A stretch of 64,000 bases of DNA from assembly GCA_006384855.1 (NCBI GenBank), contig VCJN01000578.1, positions 243,501 through 307,500 of the forward strand, in the 5' to 3' direction. Position 1 is the first letter of the stretch. Each line of letters begins with the position of its first letter. Of the stretch, positions 10,745 through 20,730 are shown one piece after another. Source of the DNA: Tetraselmis striata (taxonomy: Eukaryota; Chlorophyta; Chlorodendrophyceae; Chlorodendrales; Chlorodendraceae). A model generated the notes under the pieces. That model saw only the letters and a list, made by a program, of their open reading frames with translations. It did not search any database and was not told the DNA's origin. Made by a program: the position numbers and the translations under genes.

Positions 10745-12970
10745 GGTTTCGGAGCAGTACATGTACGTATGTATATACATACAATGGAACGTAGGACCTG
10801 CGCGGAAAGAGGCGGGGCTGGCGGAGTGCGTTGGGGGTGCGTAGAGTAGCGTGTTGGTGAGATTCGGGGTGCATCGGACGCCGGATGCCCATCCACCCGG
10901 CGTAAAAGACGCGTAATATTCACACTACATTCACACGCAAATGTGTGAAAACCGGACATTCCGTGCCGGATGGGTGGGAATACGGCGTCCGATGCAGCCA
11001 AAACCCCAGCAACACGCTATTCTATGCACCGCCAATGCACTCCGCCAGCACCGCCTCATTCTCTGTCGATTTCGAAAACGCCTTCACATTATCCACCGCT
11101 AATTTCAATTGCCACCGTGTAATGTTGTCACGATGTGCGCACACAACAACACTTACTACCGGTTCCCACGCGGATGGAGGCGGGGCTTGCGGAGTGCGTT
11201 GGCGGTGCGTAGAGTAGCGTGCTGCAAATAATTGGGGTGCATCGGACGCCGGATGCCCATCCACCCGGCGTAAAAGACGCGTACGTAATATTCACACTAC
11301 ATTCACACGCAAATGTGTGAAAACCGGACATTCCGTGCCGGATGGGTGGGAATACGGCGTCCGATGCAGCCAAAACCCCAGCAACACGCTATTCTATGCA
11401 CCGCCAATGCACTCCGCCAGCACCGCCTCATTCTCTGTCGATTTCGAAAACGCCTTCACATTATCCACCGCTAATTGCAATTGCCACCGTGTAATGTTGT
11501 CACGATGTGCGCACACAACAACACTTACTATCGGTTCCGACGCGGATGGAGGCGGGGCTTGCGGAGTGCGTTGGGGGTGCGTAGAGTAGCGTAGAGTAGC
11601 GTGCTGCAAATAATTGGGGTGCATCGGACGCCATCCACCCAGCGTAAAAGACGCGTGCGTAATATTCACACTATATCAACACACAAATGTGTGAAAACCG
11701 GACATTCCGTGCCGGATGGGTGGGAATACGGCGTCCGATGCAGCCAAAACCCCAGCAACACGCTATTCTATGCACCGCCAATGCACTCCGCCAGCACCGC
11801 CTCATTCTCTGTCGATTTCGAAAACGCCTTCACATTATCCACCGCTAATTGCAATTGCCATCGTGTAATGTTGTCACGATGTGCGCACACAACAACACTT
11901 ACTACCGGTTCCCACGCGGATGGAGGCGGGGCTTGCGGAGTGCGTTGAGGGTGCGTAGAGTAGCGTGCTGCAAATAATTGGGGTGCATCGGACGCCGGAT
12001 GCCCATCCACCCGGCGTAAAAGACGCGTGCGTAATATTCACACTACATTCACACGCAAATGTGTGAAAACCGGACATTCCGTGCCGGATGGGTGGGAATA
12101 CGGCGTCCGATGCAGCCAAAACCCCAGCAACACGCTATTCTATGCACCGCCAATGCACTCCGCCAGCACCGCCTCATTCTCTGTCGATTTCGAAAACGCC
12201 TTCACATTATCCACCGCTAATTGCAATTGCCACCGTGTAATGTTGTCACGATGTGCGCACACAACAACACTTACTATCGGTTCCGACGCGGATGGAGGCG
12301 GGGCTTGCGGAGTGCGTTGGGGGTGCGTAGAGTAGCGTAGAGTAGCGTGCTGCAAATAATTGGGGTGCATCGGACGCCATCCACCCAGCGTAAAAGACGC
12401 GTGCGTAATATTCACACTATATCAACACACAAATGTGTGAAAACCGGACATTCCGTGCCGGATGGGTGGGAATACGGCGTCCGATGCAGCCAAAACCCCA
12501 GCAACACGCTATTCTATGCACCGCCAATGCACTCCGCCAGCACCGCCTCATTCTCTGTCGATTTCGAAAACGCCTTCACATTATCCACCGCTAATTGCAA
12601 TTGCCACCGTGTAATGTTGTCACGATGTGTGCACACAACAACACTTACTATCGGTTCCGACGCGGATGGAGGCGGGGCTTGCGGAGTGCGTTGGCGGTGC
12701 GTAGAGTAGCGTGCTGCAAATAATTGGGGTGCATCGGACGCCATCCACCCGGCGTAAAAGACGCGTAATATTCACACTATATTCACACACAAATGTGTGA
12801 AAACCGGACATTCCGTGCCGGATGGGTGGGAATACGGCGTCCGATGCAGCCAAAACCCCAGCAACACGCTATTCTATGCACCGCCAATGCACTCCATCCG
12901 CAACCCCCGCCTCATTCCCAGTCGTACGTGCTTGTGCACACGCACGGAATGCTTGCACTGCTCCGAAACC
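10745..12970. repeat. Element bounded by 14-bp inverted repeats
   Basis: GGTTTCGGAGCAGT at 10745-10758 and its exact reverse complement at 12957-12970 bracket the foldback satellite. A third reverse-complement copy lies at 13130-13143. No clear target duplication flanks the pair. This may be a MITE-like or foldback element nested in the CACTA element whose interior expanded into the tandem array. Confidence 0.5.
10780..12895. repeat. Foldback satellite, ~373-bp units in a 746-bp higher-order repeat
   Basis: Unit starts (AAATGTGTGAAAACCGG) fall at 10939, 11311, 11685, 12057, 12431 and 12791, giving periods of 372, 374, 372, 374 and 360. A partial unit precedes them and the last is cut at about 12895. 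Copies alternate between type A (..CCGGTTCCCACGCGG.., CGGATGCCCATCC) and type B (..TCGGTTCCGACGCGG.., doubled GTAGAGTAGC), making an A-B dimer of 746 bp repeated twice. Each unit is itself palindromic: arms of about 95 bp (for example 11173-11270 and 11337-11432) flank a centre holding TTCACAC..GTGTGAA. Open frames on both strands are palindrome artefacts. Confidence 0.9.
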
Positions 12971-13573
12971 ACTGTCACATACCCCGCTCATTGGGTACCG
13001 ATTGCGGCGCATGCACGGCTAGATATTTGCTTACATAAACCGGGGGGGGGGGGGGGCACAGTGTCCCGCTACTCACCCTGCATTGGATTAGGGCGACGAT
13101 TGCAAACAAGACGAGGAGGCCGCGAATGAACTGCTCCGAAACCACGCGATGTGCCCGGTGACCTCCATATCCAGCACGTTCACCGATGCAAGTAATAAGG
13201 ACAGGACCCCCCCCCCCGCCCCCCCCCCCCCCCCACCCGCCAAAGTGGAGGAAGTGTAGGAGTACAACTGGAGCATGACGTGATCCATTGTCGCTTATTT
13301 ACAAGCACGGGCGGTGCTGCCAGACCCAATCGTCTACGGCCGATATAATATTCACACTATATTAACATCGGTGCACACCGCCGCACACCGCCGCACACCG
13401 CCGCACAACGCTGCGCGCGCACATTCGTCGCGCACAGATACGCGCGCCCTACCGCACATATTATCCCGGATTCACTCGGTGAAACCGCGCATTCATTACG
13501 CCGTGCTACTTCAACAATAAACATGGCGAAATTACACCGACACAATGCCGCACCGACTAGCTCTTGACAATAC

Positions 13574-14007
13574 GTGCATGTAAATAGTAGTGGCGCGCTG
13601 CTCCTCGCCTCCGATGTGTCGTTGACTGCTGCGGAAGTCGGTCGTCGACTGGGTGTTAGTTTCTCCACCTCGGCCGCCGCCCCCCCCCCCCCCCCCCCCC
13701 CTTCACCGCTCACAGCGCCATGGCAGACCTCGCCCCCCGGGCAAAAGTGGGCGGCGAGCCTTGTTGTCTCGCGTGTCCGCGCCGCCGGCATCGAGGAGGA
13801 CGAGAAAGGCATGAGGAAACGCGTGACAAGGTGGGCGCGCAACAAAACACTCCACCCTCCACATTAGCACGCACCCACTCGTGGCTAACTTGTGCCGCGC
13901 GCAGGTTCGTCCGGGAGCGCCGTAAGGCCCACCTCAACGCCAAGGCTTCCACAGTGCCAGCGGCGCAACTCGTGGTGGCCGAGAAGGCCGCATCCTCAGC
14001 CGCTTAA
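13574..14007 (+). CDS. Small basic protein, two exons
   Basis: Exon 1 ends ..EEDEKGMRKRVT at AAG|GTGGGC (donor 13831). A 73-bp intron ends GCGCAG at 13903. Exon 2 (13904-14007) reads FVRERRKAHLNAKASTVPAA.. to ..KAASSAA and TAA. The splice keeps frame (codon AG|G = Arg). The joined basic stretch KRVTRFVRERRKAHLNAK looks like a helical nucleic-acid binding or nuclear targeting segment. The start is uncertain: the first ATG-free part contains a 22-base C run (13680-13701) that may sit in another intron. It lies inside the CACTA element; no family recognised. Confidence 0.45.
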
Positions 14008-14079
14008 AGGCGAAACGATTGTGGCTTGTTGTGGGCGTCTGGCCACAGGGGGCGTCCCGACGCCAAGGTAAGGAAGCTC

Positions 14080-14277
14080 ATGGCGGCGTCGTCGACGGCA
14101 CAGCCTCCCGGGGTGGTGAAGACACTGACGGATGACAAGAAGCGGAAGAGGCCAGTGAAGCAGCGCCGAGGTAAGAAACTGACTGTCGCGGAGTCGGAGG
14201 CGGAGGCGGAGGCGGAGGCATCGAGATCGTCGAAGCGGAGGGTCCCCCGGGCACGCAAGAACAAGAACAAGCAGTAG
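14080..14277 (+). CDS. Short Lys/Arg-rich ORF
   Basis: ATG 14080, 65 residues: MAASSTAQPPGVVKTLTDDK.. then a basic block (KKRKRPVKQRRGKK), four Glu-Ala pairs, and a basic tail (SKRRVPRARKNKNKQ) before TAG. It could be the last exon of a longer gene, since AAG|GTAAGG and GAG|GTAAGA donors lie near 14067 and 14170. The composition suggests nuclear localisation. Unknown function. Confidence 0.35.
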   Translation: MAASSTAQPPGVVKTLTDDKKRKRPVKQRRGKKLTVAESEAEAEAEASRSSKRRVPRARKNKNKQ

Positions 14278-14956
14278 CCCCCGCCCCCTTACCCCCCTCC
14301 CCTCACTCCCCCGGCGGGAGCGGCGGGCGGGGGGGGGGGGGGGGACCACGCCCGCCCGCCTTCCCCCCCCCCCCCCCCCGCCCCCCGCCACATGCCCCGA
14401 CGGCAGCTGTCGCGAATATTGTAATTCAAACATTCTTCGGCAAACCGCTGCCTGCCCCCGCCCTCCCCCTCGCGAATATTTATGTAACGTGAGCACTCTT
14501 TGGCAAAACATGGCAGCCAAACCGCCCATATATCTGATGACCTTTGATCGGACGGCTGGCAGGCCCGTTCAACAGTACTAGCTATAATGTACACAAAATT
14601 CCCCAGTGTTACCAAATACGTACGGCTGCGATTTGCGCTCCCATGTACTAATAGGCGTAGTTATCCACAGGACGACTCGTCATCGCGCCCGGGTTCGTAC
14701 TAGATACCCGGTACCGGCTTAATAGATATATCGCGTACTACCCGGTACTACACGGACAACGTTGTACCTTATACGTCAGTGCCATGTAACACTTCACCGG
14801 GCTAGTACGACTACCATAATGATGACAAAAAGGATTTATCGCCCGCCGGCAATAACGCCGGATGTACTCGCACGTAACTGGATGGACGTGCCGCCACCAG
14901 CAGCAGCCTTCACGGATAAATAATAGTCGCTAGTAGTAGTGCTTCGTCACCCGTAT
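14278..14956. other. Right subterminal region of the CACTA element
   Basis: No gene seen. Holds a 16-base G run (14329-14344) and a 17-base C run (14363-14379), two copies of CGCGAATATT about 70 bp apart, then AT-richer DNA with TAGTCGCTAGTAGTAG close to the right terminus, matching the TAGCGAC motifs at the left end. Confidence 0.5.
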
Positions 14957-14981
14957 GTCACATCTGAATCTCACAGTGGAT

Positions 14982-16176
14982 GTACTTGGTGGTTGGACTG
15001 CTTATCCAAGGCGAGCACAATTTGACCCCGAGCCTCTACGAGTTGGTGGATGACATAAAGCATGCCGGCGGCAAAGGCCCCATGGCAGTTGCGCACACCA
15101 ACGCGGAGTTGCTCGCGATGATTGAGACCTGTAGGTTTCGCGATCTCTTACGCCGAGCAAGCATCAAGGTCATGCATGCCATTGACACGGCAAAGGGCAG
15201 GGAGGCAATCCGAATGCTGACGCCAGACGAACCGGCCAGGAACTGGGGGAAATATCTGTCGGACCACATCATCGATTGGAATGTGGAAGAGAAAGTGTCG
15301 GACCAGCAAGCGGCCGCTCGCCTTGACGCCATCACCAAGTTCCGAGCCAAGGTTGATGACCTCAGCCCAACAGGCTTCCCCAGAAAGTTCCAGGATTTGT
15401 TCAAAGGTGCTCATCGCTCCGGTCCTTTGATGGTCTTGCTAACCCCTCCTGCCAGATTGGGGGACATGAAATCCGCCGATTGTCTCACACCACTATCGGT
15501 TCGAGAGCATATCGCGGCCACCAACACCAACATCAGGAGTGAGGCGTATCGCATCAAGAATCAGATGCCGGACATGGTGATCTCTTTCTTCTAGAGTTTG
15601 CTCTTTTGGCATGTGCTCCGGAGCTTATTGCGGTTTCCGCTCCGAATGTTTCTAATGAGCTATGGATATCGATGAAGGTAGCTAAGATCTTGTGCAACCA
15701 CAAATGCTCTTCTGAATTTTCATTGTGAGCTATTAACCCGAATCTGTTCTAATACACACAGGCCGAGGAACTTCCGGTGATGCCCAAGGGCGAAGAGGTC
15801 CACAAGGATGATAAGGTCTATTTAAACACGGAGCTTTGCAAGACTTGCATCGTGGAGGGGGACTTCAAGGCTCCCGCGAAAAAACAATTCGTCGCGGACG
15901 CCATGTCGGCAGTTCGTGCCAGAAAGGCCACAGTCTTCATTGCCGACGCGCTTTTCGGAGCTGGTTCGCACGCCTGGGACTCGAAGGATGGTGCGTGGGG
16001 CGCGGACGACTTTAATGACGTGTTTGCTTTCGCCAGGCACGATACCCCCCACAACCCGGGTGCGTAGATGGCTGTGCTTTCATTTACCTGATTTCCGATT
16101 TTCCCCGCAGGCAGCTGGATATCCTGGCGGGATATTTTGACGTCTACTAGCCGCTCATATGTTTTGTACCGGCTTT
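14982..16176 (+). pseudogene. Gene A, 3' part
   Basis: Resumes gene A in frame after the transposon (MYLVVGLLIQGEHNLTPSLY..). It runs to about 15580, where one missing base in GG (ATGGTGATC) shifts the frame. The downstream frame reads DLFLLEFALLACAPELIAV.. to ISMK at 15677 (donor GTAGCT), then exon 15762-16059 (AEELPVMPKGEEVHKDDKVY.. to ..RHDTPHNP), donor GTGCGT, acceptor GCAG at 16110, and a short last exon ending about 16176. Mostly helical and charged; KDGAWGADDFNDVFAFARHD is the most folded-looking part. No family recognised. Broken by the CACTA insertion, a TAG at 6780 and this frameshift, so it is called a pseudogene. The alternative is assembly error for the frameshift only. Confidence 0.6.
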
Positions 16177-16620
16177 GACGGAGTTTCAGCCCCCGACAGC
16201 ACAAACTACTAGTAGCTAAAAACCCTAAAAACGAGCTTTGCAAGACTTGCATCGTGGAGGGGGACTTCAAGGCTCCCGCGAAAAAACAATTCGTCGCGGA
16301 CGCCATGTCGGCAGTTCGTGCCAGAAAGGCCACAGTCTTCATTGCCGACGCGCTTTTCGGAGCTGGTTCGCACATCCGGGACTCGAAGGATGGTGCGTGG
16401 GGCGCGGACGACTTCAACGACGTGTTTGCTTTCGCCAGGCACGATACCCCCCACAACCCGGGTGCGTAGATGGCTGTGCTTTCATTTACCTGATTTCCGA
16501 TTTTCCCCGCAGGCAGCTGGATATCCTGGCGGGATATTTTGACGTCTACTAGCCGCTCATATGTTTTGTACCGGCTTTGACGGAGTTTCAGCCCCCGACG
16601 GCACAAACTACTAGTAGCTA
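15831..16620 (+). repeat. Tandem duplication of gene A's last exons
   Basis: 15831-16218 and 16233-16620 are near-identical 388-bp copies (offset 402) covering the end of one exon, the intron, the last exon and 3' sequence. The 14-bp spacer is AAAACCCTAAAAAC. More diverged copies of the 3' segment (ACAGAGTTTCAGCCCCCGA, GGACGGAATTGG..CCCGAC) follow at about 16670 and 16752. A 24-base C run (16624-16647) abuts the second copy. Confidence 0.9.
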
Positions 16621-16845
16621 TCACCCCCCCCCCCCCCCCCCCCCCCCTCGCCCTTATTTTTGTCCCAATTTGGACAGAGTTTCAGCCCCCGAAGGCGCAA
16701 ACTTCTTGTAACCATCCCGTTTCCTTCACTCTTTTGATTTGTCCTGGTTTGGACGGAATTGGTTTCCCGACTTGGCACAAAATAAACCAATCGGCATTCA
16801 TATTAGCTATTAATCCCACTGCTGCCCCCAAACCCTAATTTAGAC

Positions 16846-17421
16846 CTAACCACAGTGCACCGCGTGCCTCGGTGTAAAATAGGTTGCATTACTGTTATGG
16901 ATAGTCGTTAGATGCGAATTGGTCCTTCCTCCCCGCATGTTGGAGAAAAAAATGTTTTGCGTTAGGCGCTCGAACCCGCCATAAATTGCCCCGTCTGGTT
17001 GTACTGGATCTCTGAACTGGTGTGGGAACAATTGTTTGGCCTCAAGAATAAGCTGTCGAGTATTTGTCTCAAAATTGGGAGACTTCTCTAGAATCCACTC
17101 GAATGGCGCGTCGCCATGTGTTGTGTGTGTCCAACCCGCCGTTGTGTAGGCGTCGCGGAGTGCACGCATGAACACCAACCGTTTCTACACCAGACGCGGT
17201 CGGTGGCCTCTCGTAAGCCGTCCCTTGCCGTCTTCCAAGCGGTCTCCTACCAATGACGTGTCCACGCGTGGCGGAGATACGATCACCAAATTTGGCAATG
17301 AACCCTTGATTTGCCTGAATACAAATTCAGCCTCAACAACGAATTCCGTGTGATCCATTGGGGCAGTCTGCTCCCAATCGCTGAGCGAGTCGGGGTCCCA
17401 ATGTGACGGGGCCTCTTGCAT
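16846..17421 (-). pseudogene. Unknown ORF with one in-frame TAG
   Basis: From ATG 17421: MQEAPSHWDPDSLSDWEQTA.. to ..GHRPRLV, then TAG at 17187-17185, then the same frame continues KRLVFMRALRDAYTTAGWTH.. to ..HAVHCG and TAG at 16846. About 190 codons. The second half (PFEWILEKSPNFETNTRQLI) reads like a compact globular domain. Not recognised. In-frame coding may extend upstream to about 17640 through an intron (MQEARAFSCSTYAPA). It lies downstream of, and convergent with, gene A. Confidence 0.45.
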
Positions 17422-19030
17422 GCTGAGCTGCCGGAGCCGTGAGATTAGTGGTCTTGTCGTTTATGTCATTGTATCAGTACTTTTTGAACTGTCCTCCTGC
17501 GGTGAGGCTACCGTGAATCGGCACCGTGTGGCCGGCGCATATGTCGAGCACGAGAAAGCCCTCGCCTCCTGCATGAAATTCTTGGGCTCTTATTTTCGTG
17601 ACCCCATGTCGTGGTTGTCTCCAACAAACATCCGTGTTGGCTGAGGATGCGTTGCGTGACTAGATCCATGCTGCCGATGTCCGGACCTTTTAAGCATTCA
17701 TCAGCACATCAAACATGGGATTTTTAGTGAGCGATCTCTGCGGCATGACTCCGGGGTCTAGACGCCACGGCATCAGCGAGTAGTGGGGGCATCAGATTCT
17801 GGATGCCCCCACTCGATGCCTTCAGTCAGCGGTGCATGTGTATATTTTGGACTGCTCGCGGGCTCACGTTCTGCAGAGCGTATGTATTTATCTTTATCTG
17901 GGGCGCTTTGTGCATGCGGGGGATGCCGGACGCATGCAAGTGTTGTTTTCACAGAGAAAAGCTTTTGAGCCTGATAACAGATTGATTGGTGCGCCTAAGC
18001 CCTTGCTGCTATGCGCTGAGATATTGAGACGGTGAGACTGACAGGTGATCCGATCTTGACTTTTTGAGTGGCGCAAGCTCAATTATGGAAAAATGGTGCT
18101 AGTCTGCCTACATAAGTGACCAAGTGGTGCAAGTGGGTTAGATAAGAAATTGGCGGTGGATCCCGGAACGCAAGTCTAGCGGCCTACTACTTGGCCTTGG
18201 TGGATACCTAAGGCGCGGATACCCAGCCACGGCGCGGTACTCCCTCCCTTATTTAATTGGTCATGTGCCCGCCCTCGTCGAAGGTGGTGGTCGAATCAGC
18301 ATACCGTATACTGCCGCCCCTCTCTTCGGCTTGGGTTGGGCCACGTCTCTTTAGCTGCAAGCTCCCCCTTTGGCATGTTGTTCTGCTTTCCGGCCATGGT
18401 AGCAGATGACTGGTAGAAAAACTTTAAAAGAGAGAGATTATTAGACGTAGCGTGCCGTGGTAGCAAATTAAGGTGGAACTGGAGATGGGTGCGGCTTTTG
18501 CACTTGTGCTTTGTCTGCCCTGCGCCGCGCTGCGTTTGTAGCTGCGCGTTGCGGTGCATAGTCCCCTGACCCCCCCCCCCCCCCCCCCCCCCCCTTGTCC
18601 CGCTCCTCTCTTCCCGTGCATGTTCATGTGCAACGCTCCGGGCGCGGCTACTGAAAGCTCTCGTCGTCCGTATGTTGCTTATGAATACATGAATATATTC
18701 GGCCCGGCGACGTTTAGCCTTTCACGGCGTGTCTGCGTCACGCTTGGATCATGCACATGCATGCTTCGTCGTGAGAGGATGACCAAGCCCTAAAATACCT
18801 AGTAACCCTTCAATCACTAACAAGTAGACATAATGACCCGGGTACCTGTCACCCGATGCGCTACGCTACCTGTACTTGCCACCATATGCGCACCGTCGCC
18901 CGATTGTCGAGCTCACATATGTCACCTCCGCAGCACAGCCTTATTAATCATTCTTCCACCTTCCACAACATTCGTTTCCCGAGAACCTCCCTGGCTTGCT
19001 TAAGCCTGCTGCCTCTCATACATTCTGATT
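17422..19030. other. Intergenic region
   Basis: No convincing gene. Short ORFs here are random. Contains a 25-base C run at 18570-18594 and a short duplication GGGGGCATC/GGATGCCCCC around 17787-17812 that can pair as a small hairpin. Confidence 0.5.
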
Positions 19031-19088
19031 GGACCTTTCGGATTGTCCCTTTTTTTGGTGATTTCCGATATCGCCTTCTGCTGCTAGC
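19031..19088 (+). repeat. LINE-like 3' end remnant
   Basis: GGTGATTTCCGATATCGCC followed by TTCTGCTGCTAGC matches the 3' end of the LINE-like insertion at 37144-37176 and, more loosely, 56620-56660. Only the tail remains (5' truncation). Confidence 0.65.
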
Positions 19089-19127
19089 TCATGTAAATAC
19101 ACAGGTATATACCTTCTCTTCATGTAA

Positions 19128-19154
19128 ATTTACCCAAGGAGGCACTGTTTGCCA
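19128..19154 (-). repeat. DIRS repeat B2
   Basis: Direct copy of 19426-19452. B2 is separated from A2 by 95 bp of unrelated sequence (19155-19249). Confidence 0.75.
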
Positions 19155-19249
19155 AGAATGTCAGCTCGCTTACATTGGAGGCTAAGACGAGAACCACAGG
19201 CTTGGCCTGGGTGTCTCCTAGCGCAAAAAGATGGTTGAGGGTGGGTGGG

Positions 19250-19427
19250 TGCGCGAGCCGGTTGAGGCGAGCGCAAAGCAGAGAGTGCCTGTGCCCGAGG
19301 GTGGATCCCTCAGGTCGTAGTGCTGGTGCGGGCCGGCAGGCCTTAGTCCGTGCGCCGACCTCGGGGGTCGTGCGCAGTACAACATAGCTAATGTACTGTA
19401 AACCTCTAGATGACTACATCTGACCAT
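19250..19427 (-). repeat. DIRS repeat A2
   Basis: 178-bp direct copy of 23860-24037, abutting B1. Starts TGCGCGAGCCGGTTGAGGCG and ends ACTACATCTGACCAT on the plus strand. I saw no differences between the two copies. Confidence 0.9.
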
Positions 19428-19483
19428 TTACCCAAGGAGGCACTGTTTGCCAGAGACGAAAGCCAAAGGCTAGCACAGGAAGC

Positions 19484-20722
19484 TTAGGCCGGCGGCCGGA
19501 CGGGGACGAGCCAACCGAAGAACCTCCAGGCCGCAGGAGTCGGGCGCATGGTCGGGTCGATGTACTTCCCGGTGACCACCTCGCTGTTCTTCGACCAGTC
19601 GCCCATGTGCTTGATGGCCGGCAAAGGGACGCCGACGCAGCTTGCTGCGGAAGCGGCACCCTTGCGTAAACTGTGCGATGTCCACTTGAAACCGGTGGGA
19701 GGTCGGGCGCCTGCCGCCAGGTAGGCTTCCCGCAACCACTCGGTAAGAGTGGCTGAAACCGACCAAGTGGCGGAAGACTCCAGCGGGGAGATGCTCCAGA
19801 ACTTGGGCGGCGGGCTGGCGCCGTAGAAACGGCGGCAGTAGGCGTCGCGACTGACGGTGTACCAGTCCAGCAGGTCAGCGAAGTCCGGAACGGCGGCGAT
19901 GGGCAGAGTTATCAGGGGCTTCGCGGAAACCCTCGTACGCTGGTCGCCTTTCTGTTTGCGGACGTACAGTAGAATGCTTCCGGACGGCCGGTCGACCACT
20001 AAATCACCGGTCTCGCAGCTAATGCCGGACTCCGCTCGGCACAGGAAGACGTACGCCGTAATCGTCGCGAGCGCGGCTCTGAAAGCGCGGATGTCCGCAA
20101 TATTAGCGGGTTCCCACGCCAATGTCTGCCGAAATCCAATCGCGGTGTTCAGAATGTCAGCCGCCACGGGCGCAGGTAGGGCGACGCGGACGTCTTCCGC
20201 CGCAAGACGCTCTTGCTGGATAGCCAGGCCGCGGCGCGCGTCGGCTACCATTTCGCCGAGGGCGACAGGCTGGCGCTGATGGTCGCGGAAGTACTTGTTG
20301 ATGGACGAGTAGTACTGTTGAAGGGACTCCGCGCCGACGGTACCTTGCAAGCCTAGCCAGGCAGTGTAGCGGACGATTGTGCTGGTAGTAGCCTGCAGCG
20401 GGCGTAAGCCTTCCTGCTCGCAGAAAGTAGCGAAAGAGCGCATGCCGCTGTCGTAGTTGCGGTAGGTGCCGGCCGCCAGCGAACCTGTAAGCAAACCGAG
20501 CGCCGCTTGACCAACGTCGTCGGTCCCCAACAAAGACCGGAGCTCGGCCGCCATTGATGCCGACCAGGGCGCCTCCGAGCCGGCGCGCGCCGCAAGCCGG
20601 TAGCGCGCGCGTCGAGTGTGGGACAGGCGGCCCGGGTATTGCACACCGTACTGCACACCGTACTGCACACCGTACTGCACACCGTACTGCACACCGTACT
20701 GCAGCGACGGCTGTACGGTCAT
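19484..20722 (-). CDS. Tyrosine recombinase (DIRS integrase)
   Basis: ATG 20722 to TAA, 412 aa. It starts 9 bases after the RT stop, in a different frame. The N-terminus has five VQYG repeats, encoded by a 12-bp tandem repeat at 20640-20700. Next is a SAM-like core-binding region (TYRNYDSGMRSFATFCEQEG .. LQQYYSSINKYFRDHQRQPV). The catalytic domain shows Arg (VFLCRAESGIS), a Lys-rich beta hairpin (LYVRKQKGD), HSLRKG (the H-x2-R box), GDWSKNSEVVTGKYID (W in place of His, then the catalytic Tyr). All expected catalytic residues are visible. It should integrate the circular cDNA without a DDE reaction. Confidence 0.88.
   Translation of the reverse strand: MTVQPSLQYGVQYGVQYGVQYGVQYGVQYPGRLSHTRRARYRLAARAGSEAPWSASMAAELRSLLGTDDVGQAALGLLTGSLAAGTYRNYDSGMRSFATFCEQEGLRPLQATTSTIVRYTAWLGLQGTVGAESLQQYYSSINKYFRDHQRQPVALGEMVADARRGLAIQQERLAAEDVRVALPAPVAADILNTAIGFRQTLAWEPANIADIRAFRAALATITAYVFLCRAESGISCETGDLVVDRPSGSILLYVRKQKGDQRTRVSAKPLITLPIAAVPDFADLLDWYTVSRDAYCRRFYGASPPPKFWSISPLESSATWSVSATLTEWLREAYLAAGARPPTGFKWTSHSLRKGAASAASCVGVPLPAIKHMGDWSKNSEVVTGKYIDPTMRPTPAAWRFFGWLVPVRPPA
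20640..20701. repeat. 12-bp tandem repeat (VQYG codons)
   Basis: GTACTGCACACC repeated five times inside the recombinase ORF, giving (VQYG)5 on the coding strand. A likely length-polymorphic spot. Confidence 0.85.
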
Positions 20723-20730
20723 AGCCCGGC

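Larger units (their letters stand above)
6815..14978. mobile_element. CACTA (EnSpm/CMC)-like DNA transposon, 8.16 kb
   Basis: Perfect 22-bp terminal inverted repeats: left 6815-6836 starting CACTGTGAGATTCAG, right 14957-14978 ending CTGAATCTCACAGTG. A 3-bp direct duplication GAT flanks them (6812-6814 and 14979-14981). CACTR termini with a 3-bp duplication are the signature of the CMC/EnSpm superfamily. Removing the element and one GAT restores an in-frame junction in gene A (..LPVGR|MYLVVGLL..), which confirms the borders independently. No intact DDE transposase was found inside, so it is likely non-autonomous or decayed. Cargo: a zinc-finger/Tudor-like pseudogene, a Cys-rich minus-strand gene, a foldback satellite and small basic ORFs. 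Confidence 0.88.

Noticed and set aside
10939..12853. About a dozen 80-120-codon ORFs in the satellite
   Set aside because: They are the same sequence read from both palindrome arms in every monomer.
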